Shown: positions 24,226 through 32,600 of the stretch, piece after piece | How positions within the stretch are numbered: position 1 is the first letter of the stretch | Layout of the letters: every line of letters starts with the position of its first letter | From: an uncultured Clostridia bacterium | Lineage (GTDB): Bacteria > Bacillota > Clostridia > TANB77 > CAG-508 | Length of the DNA stretch: 34,077 bases | Reading direction: 5' to 3' | NCBI GenBank assembly: GCA_947628775.1 | Contig: CANRBI010000008.1 | Location: forward strand, 1 to 34,077 | Translations under genes and position numbers: made by a program | The notes under the pieces: model-generated | Seen by the model: only the letters and a program-made list of their open reading frames with translations | Told to the model about the DNA's origin: nothing | The model's database searches: none

Positions 24226-24717
24226 TTATTTTAGTTTAAAAAGTGGCATACCATATTCAACTATTTCTCCATCTTGTACACATACTTCAACTATTTCTCC
24301 GTCATATTCTGATTCTATTTCATTCATTAATTTCATTGCTTCTACAATACATACTACTTGACCTTTTTTTATTTTGTCTCCATTTTTTACAAATGGGTCT
24401 TTGCCTGGTGCGCTACTTGCATAAAATGTTCCGACCATTGGAGATGTAATTATTTTTAGGTTTTCTGATCCCTTTACCATAGATGTATTTTGTTCTTGTG
24501 AATTTAATAATGCTTTGTTTTCATTTTCTTGTATCATTGGAGCTTCTGGTATTTCTATTGTTGTAGGATAGGCTTTTTGTGCTGTGACTACTGATAATTC
24601 GTTTACAACTGATTTTGACATACTGATTTTTACCCCATCTGGGAATTCAATTTCTAATGATGATAGTTTAGAATCTTCCATATCTTTCATTATTTGTTTG
24701 ATTTCTTTGTAATCCAT
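24226..24717 (-). CDS. accB: Biotin carboxyl carrier protein of acetyl-CoA carboxylase
   Basis: This 163-aa protein has a charged N-terminal helix, then a linker of low complexity (residues ~55-85), then the biotinyl domain TSPMVGTFYASSAPGKDPFVKNGDKIKKGQVVCIVEAMKLMNEIES...GMPLFKL. Lys129 in EAMKLM is the expected biotin attachment site. It carries the carboxybiotin between AccC and AccAD. Confidence 0.96.
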   Translation of the reverse strand: MDYKEIKQIMKDMEDSKLSSLEIEFPDGVKISMSKSVVNELSVVTAQKAYPTTIEIPEAPMIQENENKALLNSQEQNTSMVKGSENLKIITSPMVGTFYASSAPGKDPFVKNGDKIKKGQVVCIVEAMKLMNEIESEYDGEIVEVCVQDGEIVEYGMPLFKLK

Positions 24718-24732
24718 AATTTTTCTCTCCTT

Positions 24733-25971
24733 TTAATTATATTTTTTTATAACTACTGAACAGTTGTGTCCACCAAATCCTAGTGAGTTTGACATTGCAT
24801 ATTCTATTTCTACATTTCTGCCTTTATTTGGTACTATGTCTAAGTCACATTCTTCGTCTGGTACTTTGTAGTTGATTGTTGGTGGTACAAAACTATCTTG
24901 TATTGCTTTTATACATACTATTGCTTCTATAGCTCCTGCTGCTCCTAGCATATGTCCTGTATTACTTTTTGTTGAGCTTACTAGAACTTTTTTACTTATT
25001 TCTTCTCCTAGAGCTGTTTTTATTGCTTTTGTCTCACATGAGTCATTTAAGTGTGTTGATGTACCATGTGCATTAATATATGTAATTTGTTCTGGTTTGA
25101 TTTTTGCATCTTCTATTGCTAGTTTCATTGCTCTTGCTCCACCATTTCCATCAGGTAATGGTGATGTTATATGATATGCATCTGATGTTGCTGCATATCC
25201 TACTATTTCGGCATAGATTTTAGCTCCTCTTTTTTTGGCATGTTCTAGTTCTTCGAGTATAAGAACTGCTGCACCTTCTGACATTACAAATCCATTTCTT
25301 TCTTTGTCAAATGGAATACTTGCTCTGTTTTTGTCTTCTGATTTTGAAAGTGCTTTCATATTCATAAATCCTGATACACTAAGTTTTGTTATTGATGCTT
25401 CTGTTCCTCCTGTTACAACTACATCTTGGTAACCATGTTTTATCATTCTATAAGCATCTCCTATGCAGTGTGTTCCTGTGGCACATGCTGTAACTATTGT
25501 TAATGATTCTCCTTTTGCTCCTAATTCTATTGCTACATTTCCTGTTGCCATATTTAATATTGCTTTTGGTATATACATTGGTGATACTCTGTCTGGTCCT
25601 TTTTCTACACATTTTCTGTTTTCTTCTTCTATTGTTTCTACTCCACCTATTCCAGAACCAATTAATACTCCTACTCTTTCCATGTTTTCTGTTTCTTTAT
25701 CTAGTTTGCTATCTTTCCATGCTTCTCTTGAAGCTATTATAGCATATTGTACATATTTGTCTAGTCTTTTTGCATCTCTGTGGTCAAAGTATTGCTCTGG
25801 ATCATATTCTTTTATTTCTCCTGCTAGTTTTACTTTGAAATCTGATGGGTCAAATGCAGTTATTTTGTCTATTCCGCATTTGCCTTGTTTAATTCCTTCC
25901 CAAAATTCTGGTGCTGTTTTTCCTATTGGTGTAATAGCACCTAGTCCTGTTACAACAACTCTTTTTTCCAT
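24733..25971 (-). CDS. fabF: 3-oxoacyl-[acyl-carrier-protein] synthase II
   Basis: This 412-aa elongating condensing enzyme has the Cys-His-His triad: Cys163 in TACATGTHCIGDAYR, His in INAHGTSTHLND and His in KSNTGHMLGAAGAIE. The start MEKRVVVTGLGAITPIG and the end NSLGFGGHNCSVVIKKY are canonical. It condenses malonyl-ACP with growing acyl-ACP. It lies between fabG and accB. Confidence 0.97.
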   Translation of the reverse strand: MEKRVVVTGLGAITPIGKTAPEFWEGIKQGKCGIDKITAFDPSDFKVKLAGEIKEYDPEQYFDHRDAKRLDKYVQYAIIASREAWKDSKLDKETENMERVGVLIGSGIGGVETIEEENRKCVEKGPDRVSPMYIPKAILNMATGNVAIELGAKGESLTIVTACATGTHCIGDAYRMIKHGYQDVVVTGGTEASITKLSVSGFMNMKALSKSEDKNRASIPFDKERNGFVMSEGAAVLILEELEHAKKRGAKIYAEIVGYAATSDAYHITSPLPDGNGGARAMKLAIEDAKIKPEQITYINAHGTSTHLNDSCETKAIKTALGEEISKKVLVSSTKSNTGHMLGAAGAIEAIVCIKAIQDSFVPPTINYKVPDEECDLDIVPNKGRNVEIEYAMSNSLGFGGHNCSVVIKKYN

Positions 25972-26010
25972 TTTATGTTTTTCCTTCTTTCTTTTTTTAT
26001 GATTATTTTA

Positions 26011-26754
26011 TTACATTAACATTCCACCATCTATATTTATGACTTGGCCTGTTATATATGAACTTGTATCTTCTCCTAAAAAATATACTAGTTCTGCAAC
26101 TTCTTTGGCTGTTCCCATTCTTTTTAGTGGTATTTGACTACTTATGTTTTCTTTTATGTTTTCTGGTAAAACACTTGTCATATCAGTTTCTATAAATCCT
26201 GGTGCAACCGCATTTGCTCTTATGTTTCTTGATGCTAATTCTTTTGCTAGGCTTTTTGTAAATCCGATTATTCCTGCTTTTGATGCTGAATAATTACATT
26301 GACCTGCATTTCCTGCAACTCCTACTACTGATGATAAATTGATTATACTTCCTTTTCTTTTTTTCATCATGTATTTTGTTACTGCTTTTGTGACTATGTA
26401 TGTTCCTTTTAGGTTTACTTCTATAACTTTGTCAAATTCTTCTTCATTCATTCTCATTAATAAATTGTCTTTTGTTATTCCGGCATTATTCACTAGTACA
26501 TCTATTGCTCCATATTTGGTTATTATTTCTTCTATTAATTTTGATATTTCTTCACTATTTGTTACATTTGCTTTGATTAGTAGAACATCTTTTGCTCCTG
26601 CTTCTTTTAGTTCTTTTTCTAGACTTTTTGTATCTGTGTTTTCTGATACATAGTTTATTGCTACATTATATCCACTTTGTGCGTATTTTAGTGCTACTTG
26701 TTTTCCTATTCCTCGTGTTCCTCCTGTTACTAAAATTGTTTTGGTTTCTTCCAT
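26011..26754 (-). CDS. fabG: 3-oxoacyl-[acyl-carrier-protein] reductase
   Basis: This 247-aa short-chain dehydrogenase has the NADPH motif TGGTRGIG (10-17), NNAG (89-92), catalytic Ser141 and Tyr155-x3-Lys159 (YSASK), and the C-terminal SYITGQVINIDGGMLM. It reduces beta-ketoacyl-ACP. The ribosome site AAGGAA lies inside the repeated intercistronic element that fills the fabD-fabG gap. Confidence 0.96.
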   Translation of the reverse strand: MEETKTILVTGGTRGIGKQVALKYAQSGYNVAINYVSENTDTKSLEKELKEAGAKDVLLIKANVTNSEEISKLIEEIITKYGAIDVLVNNAGITKDNLLMRMNEEEFDKVIEVNLKGTYIVTKAVTKYMMKKRKGSIINLSSVVGVAGNAGQCNYSASKAGIIGFTKSLAKELASRNIRANAVAPGFIETDMTSVLPENIKENISSQIPLKRMGTAKEVAELVYFLGEDTSSYITGQVINIDGGMLM

Positions 26755-26760
26755 TTTATT

Positions 26761-26812
26761 TCATTCCTTGTTTATATATTTAGGTTTTTATGAGGTTTTG
26801 CCTATAAACCTT
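26761..26812 (-). repeat. Repeated intercistronic element, copy B (fabD-fabG gap)
   Basis: On the minus strand it reads AAGGTTTATAGGCAAAACCT, CATAAAAACCT, then AAATATATAAACAAGGAATGA. It matches copy A at 9262-9314 except for a handful of substitutions and one indel. As in copy A, it runs exactly from the upstream stop codon to the ribosome site of the next gene. Confidence 0.8.
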
Positions 26813-27767
26813 ATTTGTTTTCTAGAAATTCTTGTAGTGTTTGTATATCATTTATATGATATGTTGTGTGTTCATTATGTTCTTTTTTTACAAAACCTGA
26901 TAGAACTTTACCTGGTCCTATTTCTATATATGTTTTTATGTTTTGTTCATTCATTAATTTTATTGCTTTGTCAAATCTTACTGGTGATATTATGTGGTTT
27001 GCTAGAATTTCTTTTATATTATCTTGTGGTGTATAGAATTTGCCATCTATGTTTTTTATGACTTTTGGGTTAGTTGGATTATCTATGTTTTGCATATTGA
27101 ATGTGACTTTTTGTAGTTCTTGCTCATATGCTTCTTTTGCTTTTTGTAGTTTTATTGTGTGGAATGGTCCACTTGTTTTTAATTTAATTACTTTTTTTGC
27201 TCCTGCTTCTTTTAAGTTTTGTATTGCTTTGTCAATGGCTTGAGTTGTTCCTGATATGACTGTTTGACCTGAGTAATTGTAGTTTGCTGGTACTACAAAG
27301 CCTCCTTTGTCATATATTTGTTTACATATTTCTTCTATTTTTTCTGTTTCAAGTCCCATAATAGCTGCCATTGAGTATTCTTCTTTAGGGAGCATTGTTC
27401 CCATGTATTTGCCTCTTTTTTGGATAAGTTTTATTGCATCTTCAAAATTTAAAATTTTTGCATATACTAGTGCTACATATTCTCCTAAGCTTAGCCCTAC
27501 ACTAATTTTTGCTGATATTTCTTTGTTTTTTAAAACTTCTAGTATTGCTAAACTTGTGATAAATATTGCCATTTGTGTATTTTCTGTTTCATTTAGTAAT
27601 TCTTCTGGTCCTTCAAAACATATCTTTTTTATTGGCATATTTGAAATTTGTTCTGCTTTGTCATATATAGCTTTTGCTTCTTCATATTTATCATATATGT
27701 CTTTCCCCATTCCTACATATTGTGCTCCTTGACCTGGGAATAGGAAAGCAATATTTGTTTTGTCCAT
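26811..27767 (-). CDS. fabD: Malonyl-CoA:ACP transacylase
   Basis: This 318-aa protein starts with IAFLFPGQGAQYVGMGKDIYD and has the nucleophile Ser93 in SVGLSLGEYVALVYA, the catalytic His in GPFHTIKLQ and the late motif YIEIGPGKVLSGFVKK. It loads malonate on ACP. The track extends 55 residues upstream into fabH. The ATG at 27767 with GGAGG gives the normal N-terminus. It lies 5 bp after fabH. Confidence 0.95.
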   Translation of the reverse strand: MDKTNIAFLFPGQGAQYVGMGKDIYDKYEEAKAIYDKAEQISNMPIKKICFEGPEELLNETENTQMAIFITSLAILEVLKNKEISAKISVGLSLGEYVALVYAKILNFEDAIKLIQKRGKYMGTMLPKEEYSMAAIMGLETEKIEEICKQIYDKGGFVVPANYNYSGQTVISGTTQAIDKAIQNLKEAGAKKVIKLKTSGPFHTIKLQKAKEAYEQELQKVTFNMQNIDNPTNPKVIKNIDGKFYTPQDNIKEILANHIISPVRFDKAIKLMNEQNIKTYIEIGPGKVLSGFVKKEHNEHTTYHINDIQTLQEFLENK

Positions 27768-27772
27768 TTGTG

Positions 27773-28714
27773 TTATACCTCCATTAATATACTTCCTGTG
27801 TTTAGACCTCCACCATATCCTAGGAGAATTATTTTGTCTCCTGTTTTTAGTTGTTTGTTTTGATAAAGTTCGTCTAATATTATTGGAATACTTGCACAAA
27901 ATGTGTTTCCTATTTTTTCTATGTTTATACACATTTTATTCATGTCTTTTATTCCGAGCCTTGTTGCTATTGATTTTATGATTTTTAGGTTTGATTGGTG
28001 TGGTATTATGTATTTTATTTCTTCTATGTTTTGGTTTGTTTCTTTTAATAATTGTTTGATGTTTTTTACTGTTTCTGTTACTGCATATTTGTATATTTCT
28101 ATACCATTCATTGTTAGTTTTAGTTCGTTTTTTTGTGTTTCTATTTTTGATGTTAGTATTTGTTTGGTATCTTGCAAAGCTTGTATATTTGAGTAATATG
28201 TTTTTGGTTCATTTGTTTTTTCAAGTAAGACTGCACCTATTCCGTCTGATAATAATATGCATGTTGATATATCTTCTTTGTTTACAAATTTTGATAGTTG
28301 TTCTATTCCTATAACTAGTGCTTTTTTTATGTTTGATGTTTTTATGTATTTTTGTACTATGTCTATTGCATTTATAAAGCCTGAGCATCCTGCTAGTATG
28401 TCAAAAGATATGCATTTTTCTATTTGTAGTTTTTTTTGAACAATGTTTGCAATTCCTGGCATGAAGTAGTTTGGTGTTGTTGTTGCTGTAATTATTAAGT
28501 CTATGTCTTTTGTTTCTTCTGGTGTTTTGAACATTTTTTTTAGTAGTTTTTCTGCTAGGTCTTCTTGTGTGTTATTTGTGTAATATCTTTTTGTTATTCC
28601 TGTTCTTTTTTTTATATAGCCTGGTTCTAGGTTTAGCTGTTTTTCTAATTGTTCGTTTTGTATTTCTATTTCAGGAAGATATGCTCCTGTTTTTGTTATT
28701 TTTATATTTTCCAT
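27773..28714 (-). CDS. fabH: 3-oxoacyl-[acyl-carrier-protein] synthase III
   Basis: This 313-aa initiating condensing enzyme has Cys110 in DILAGCSGFINAI, His in IIPHQSNLKI and Asn in GNTFCASIPI, the complete FabH triad. The C-terminus GYGGGLNTGSILMEV is near the family form, with LNTG in place of LTWG. It condenses acyl-CoA with malonyl-ACP and sets chain-start specificity. It is the first gene of the operon. Its GGAGG is 12 nt from the ATG, slightly long. The LNTG change might reflect a different primer preference. Confidence 0.94.
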   Translation of the reverse strand: MENIKITKTGAYLPEIEIQNEQLEKQLNLEPGYIKKRTGITKRYYTNNTQEDLAEKLLKKMFKTPEETKDIDLIITATTTPNYFMPGIANIVQKKLQIEKCISFDILAGCSGFINAIDIVQKYIKTSNIKKALVIGIEQLSKFVNKEDISTCILLSDGIGAVLLEKTNEPKTYYSNIQALQDTKQILTSKIETQKNELKLTMNGIEIYKYAVTETVKNIKQLLKETNQNIEEIKYIIPHQSNLKIIKSIATRLGIKDMNKMCINIEKIGNTFCASIPIILDELYQNKQLKTGDKIILLGYGGGLNTGSILMEV

Positions 28715-28928
28715 TTTTAATGATTTCCTCCTATAGGCACTTATGGTTTGGAAAAGAGTTTTGTTTTGGTATTTTCAAACTTGTATATTTCGTAATTTCA
28801 TACAATATTTTATAACATTTTTGAAAAAATTTCTATTAGAATGGGCGGTCATTTTAAGAAAAGTTGTTTTTTGGGATATATATGTTGGTTTGTATATAGT
28901 TGATTTATCTTGTTATATATGTAAAAAT
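28715..28928 (-). promoter_or_regulatory. fab operon upstream region
   Basis: There is no gene here. An extended -10 (TGTTATAAA, around 28809-28817) without a clear -35 is the best promoter candidate. A 15-mer TTGAAAATACCAAAA (minus strand of 28764-28778) lies about 50 nt before fabH and is repeated exactly upstream of spoVS. TTTGA-N5-CCAAA is close to a FabT-like TTTGA-N5-TCAAA palindrome. No fabT, fapR or acpP gene lies beside the operon. Confidence 0.4.
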
Positions 28929-28970
28929 CCCCTTAAAGTAGATACATTTTTTAGTATTTACTTTAAGGGG
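28929..28970 (-). terminator. Terminator after spoVS
   Basis: On the minus strand, CCCCTTAAAGTAAATA, a 10-nt loop and TATCTACTTTAAGGGG (12 bp, one mismatch, 3 bp) precede ATTTTT. It separates spoVS from the fab operon. Confidence 0.8.
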
Positions 28971-29118
28971 AGATGAGTTCACTTTAAAATTTGGATACTC
29001 TTTTTAAAACAATTTTATTTTATTCTAACTCTTTCATTATATGTTTATCTTTTGTTTTTTTGTTAGTGTTGTATGTTATTGAATTTTTAATTCAATTTTT
29101 CTAACTAAATTTTTGTTA
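28971..29118. other. AT-rich region 3' of spoVS
   Basis: This stretch is part of the ~400-bp gap between fabH and spoVS. No ORF with a ribosome site was seen. An 8-bp hairpin ATTGAATT/AATTCAAT lies near 29079-29097. Confidence 0.4.
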
Positions 29119-29382
29119 TTATACTCTTGATTCAACAATTAATTTTATCCCTGTTCTATCTTCTCCTTCCACTTCTACTTCTGCAAATGCTGGTATACAA
29201 ATTAAATCCACTCCTGATGGTGCTACAAAACCTCTTGCTATTGCTACTGCTTTTACAGCTTGATTTAGAGCTCCTGCTCCGATTGCCTGCATTTCTGCTT
29301 TACTTGATTCTTTTACTAATCCAGCTATCGCCCCGGCGACTGAATTAGGGTTTGATTTTGATGAAATTTTTAAAACTTCCAT
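29119..29382 (-). CDS. spoVS: Stage V sporulation protein S
   Basis: This 87-aa protein (MEVLKISSKSNPNSVAGAIAGLVKESSKAEMQAIGAGALNQAVKAVAIARGFVAPSGVDLICIPAFAEVEVEGEDRTGIKLIVESR) is an Alba-like SpoVS with the invariant central block intact. In Bacillus it affects asymmetric division and spore coat or cortex steps; it is also found in some non-sporulating relatives. AGGAGG precedes the ATG. The gene is monocistronic with its own promoter and terminator. Confidence 0.97.
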   Translation of the reverse strand: MEVLKISSKSNPNSVAGAIAGLVKESSKAEMQAIGAGALNQAVKAVAIARGFVAPSGVDLICIPAFAEVEVEGEDRTGIKLIVESRV

Positions 29383-29667
29383 TTTTCCCTCCTATTAATT
29401 TATTTTTTGTTGCAACTTTTACGATTTTTATTTTACAATATTTGGAAATTATTGTAAATAGTTTTTTGGAAATTTTTATATGTTTTCATCGCAATTTTTT
29501 GGTATTTTCAAGGTTTTTTGAGGTTTTTCGACAGGGTTTGGCAATTTGGGGTATTGTAGTAGTCAGTCTATTATATTTGTCGCAATTTTGGACGGAGATT
29601 GTCAACTAACTTGACAAAGAACCACTGTATTATACACCATCCGTTATATGTTCCTCTTAGGTTGGTG
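29383..29667 (-). promoter_or_regulatory. Region between the surface-protein gene and spoVS, with the spoVS promoter
   Basis: TTTACA (29453-29458), a 17-bp spacer and TAAAAT (29430-29435) on the minus strand form a sigma-A-like promoter. It lies within a perfect 9-bp inverted repeat (TTTACAATA/TATTGTAAA, 29432-29458). A second copy of the 15-mer TTGAAAATACCAAAA is at 29497-29511. A 7-bp, 5-nt-loop hairpin (TTGTCAA/TTGACAA, 29599-29617) is 51 nt past the surface-protein stop and has no T-run, so it is a poor terminator. Confidence 0.5.
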
Positions 29668-32600
29668 TTAAGGAGCTAATACGACGCGGAAACCATGCCC
29701 AGTAGCGGTATTACCCTGAGCATTCGCAGAGCAGAACAAGCCCGCAATCCCCTCGCCAGTGTATTCACCCCCGCGTAAGCAGAATGGTTCGACATCATAC
29801 AAGACGTAAGCCAAGTCGGAAAACCAGCTAGAGTTTGAAGATGAATATTTCCTAACCTCTTTTGTCATATCTCCTGTTTTGCTTACTGTATATATTGTAT
29901 CTCCATCATCTTTTAATGTTCCGTTTGTATATGCTGTTGCCCATTTTGTACTTCTTTTTCCTCCTGATACTATTGAATTTCCATATGTTCCTAAGTTGTT
30001 ATCTCCTTCTCTATCAAATGCTGCTACATATTCATATGCTCCTCCACTTAAGTCATATATTCCATATATATTTCCTGTTGAACTTGCCATTTGTCCTACT
30101 TCTGTATTATATTTATTTGTTATTGAATATGATAAATAAGCACTTGCACTATTTCCTGCTAATCCTGTTACGTGATCACTATAATTATTTATATATATTT
30201 CATGTCCATTTCTTCCGTATTGACTATGGGTTAAGCATGCTACTGCTCCCCATTCACTATTTTTCATCATATGACTTGATTTTCCACTTAAATACGCTTT
30301 TCCATATGTATACATATCTCCTATTTTAATCTCACTAGCTGATGCAACTAAAGGTTTACTTTGGAATTTTGTTCCACCCCATGTTCCTGGTGAATTTAGT
30401 GTTGCATCTGTTCGACTCATTTCATATTTTGCTACCCAGAATCCACTTAGGTCACTATCCCAACCTCCATTGTCAAAGTTATTTTCTGTATTATTCATAA
30501 ATGCTGGGTGCACTATATATGATTTGTTTCCTGATGTTACTGTTTTTATTCCAGTATCTAATGCATATTTTTGGTTTCCTTGTGCATCTACTATTCCTCT
30601 TGCATCTTCATATCCAGTTACTACTTGTCTTGTTTCGTCTTGATAATATGTTATTCTATATGCAAATCTTGGTATCCATACAAAATAGCTTCCGTCTGAT
30701 TTTTTAGCATTTGCCCAGTGACTACTATTGTTGTCTTCTGTTCCTGTTCCTGCTATATAATTATACCAATTTTGATCTTCTGTTGATGTATCTTCTTCTT
30801 CTATTCCATTCCATTTTACTGGGGTTAATGGTGATTCACTTCCTACCACTGGTGCATTTGGACTTGAGATTATTTCATTACTTGTATTTAACCATACTAC
30901 ATCTATTGTTCCAAATTCTGTTGTAAATGCACCTGTTTTTATTTCTATTTCTGTTACTTCTACATTATATGTTTTTGAATTTCCTACTTTGTCTGTTATT
31001 GTGAAATGATATGTTGCATTTTCTGTTACTGTGAATTTTGTTTTTCTTGTTGTCGCTGTTGTTTCTTCTCCTGATTGTTTTGTTATATCTACTTTATCTG
31101 TTGTTTCTATACTTTGTATTCCGTTTTCATCTGTTCCTGTTATTTCTATTGTTACTGATTTTTTATCCGCTGCCGTAGTTTTTGTATGACTTGCTTCTGG
31201 TGGTTTCTTGTCTACATTTGTTATTTGTACTGTATATGGGTCTGATATGTTTCCTAGTGTGTCTTTTGCCCAGGCATAATATGTTCCTGCATCATATTTT
31301 GTGTCACTTGTCCATTCTCCTGCTTTTTCTTCTTTCCAGGCATCTGCTGGTATTTGTTCTTTTGTATTTTGGTCTGATGTTGTTATTGCATATGCTTCTA
31401 GTCCTGCAATTCCTTGGTCTTCTGCTTGTACTGTTATTGCTTTGTCTGTGTTTGTTAGTTCTGTTGGAGCTGTTGCTGAACTTATTATTGGTGCCTTTTT
31501 GTCTATGTTTGTTAGTGTTGCTGTTGCTACCCTTGTGTCGTCTGATCCTTGGTAGTCATTGTCTCTTGTTCTTGCATATATTGTACAGTTGGCTTTTACT
31601 TCAAATCCATCTTCTCCAAAATCGTAGATTTCCCAGTCTTTTTCTTCTTGTTCTGAGTCTACTTCTGTTGGCTCTATTTTGTATTCGTTTGTTAGTCCTT
31701 CTCCTGTTGTTGGATATGTTATTTTTATTTTTACATCCTTATTTGTGTTATTTGTGTTTGTTACATTTATTTGTGGTTTTTCTATATCTTTTGTGTCTAT
31801 ACTTGCTGTTTTGGATATTTTTGGTCCATTTCCTAGTATGTCTGAGCTTTTGGTTCTTACGTCATATTTTATTCCTAATGTTAGTTTTGGTATTGTTGCT
31901 GTTGTCCCTTCAAATGTTTTCCATTCGCTCCACTCATCTTCTCCTTGTGTGTTTTTCTTGTAAGAGTATTGTTTACTTTCTGTATCTATTCCTGCTTTGT
32001 TGTTGTCTTTTTGGTTGAATGTTACTGTTATACTGTTTGTTGTTGATTGTAGTACGGGGGCTGAGTCGTCTGGTTCTTCGTTATCTAGGTAGAATGGCCC
32101 TGTTTTGTCTATTGTTTTGTTTCCTAAGTTATCTTCTGCTACTGCCCATATGTACCAGTTTTCTCCTGTTCCTTCGCTGTGTGTTGCTTCTCCTTGGTTT
32201 GTGTATGTTTTTTGGAATTCTTCTGTTCCTGGTTCTTGTGCTGATTCTATGTTTTCTTCTTGTTTCCATACATATTTTAGACTATTATCATTTATTGCTG
32301 TTTCTTCTTCGTCTGTTACTGTTATTTTTGTTTTTTGGCTTTGTTTATATTCTACTTCTGTTTGTGGTTCAAATGTTATTTTTGGTCCTTTGTTGTCAAA
32401 TTTATATACTCCATATGTTGTTGAATCTCCTGTGTTTCCTGCTACATCTTGTAGTGATAGTGCTTGTACATGTAAGTAATATGTTCCTGTTAGATCTTTC
32501 TTTTCTGGTAGACTTACTGTTACTTTTTGTTTTCCTGCTTCTTCTACTTGTATTGTTGTTTGGTATTCTATTCCTGATATTTCTGACCAGGTTGGTTCAT

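Noticed and set aside
28929-28970. Operator of the fab operon
   Set aside because: A long stem followed by a T-run just after spoVS is better explained as the spoVS terminator.
29680-29840. Recent insertion or RNA gene suggested by locally higher GC
   Set aside because: The reading frame continues through it and gives a canonical FGE/lectin C-terminus; no tRNA or rRNA features. Reported as a variable region instead.
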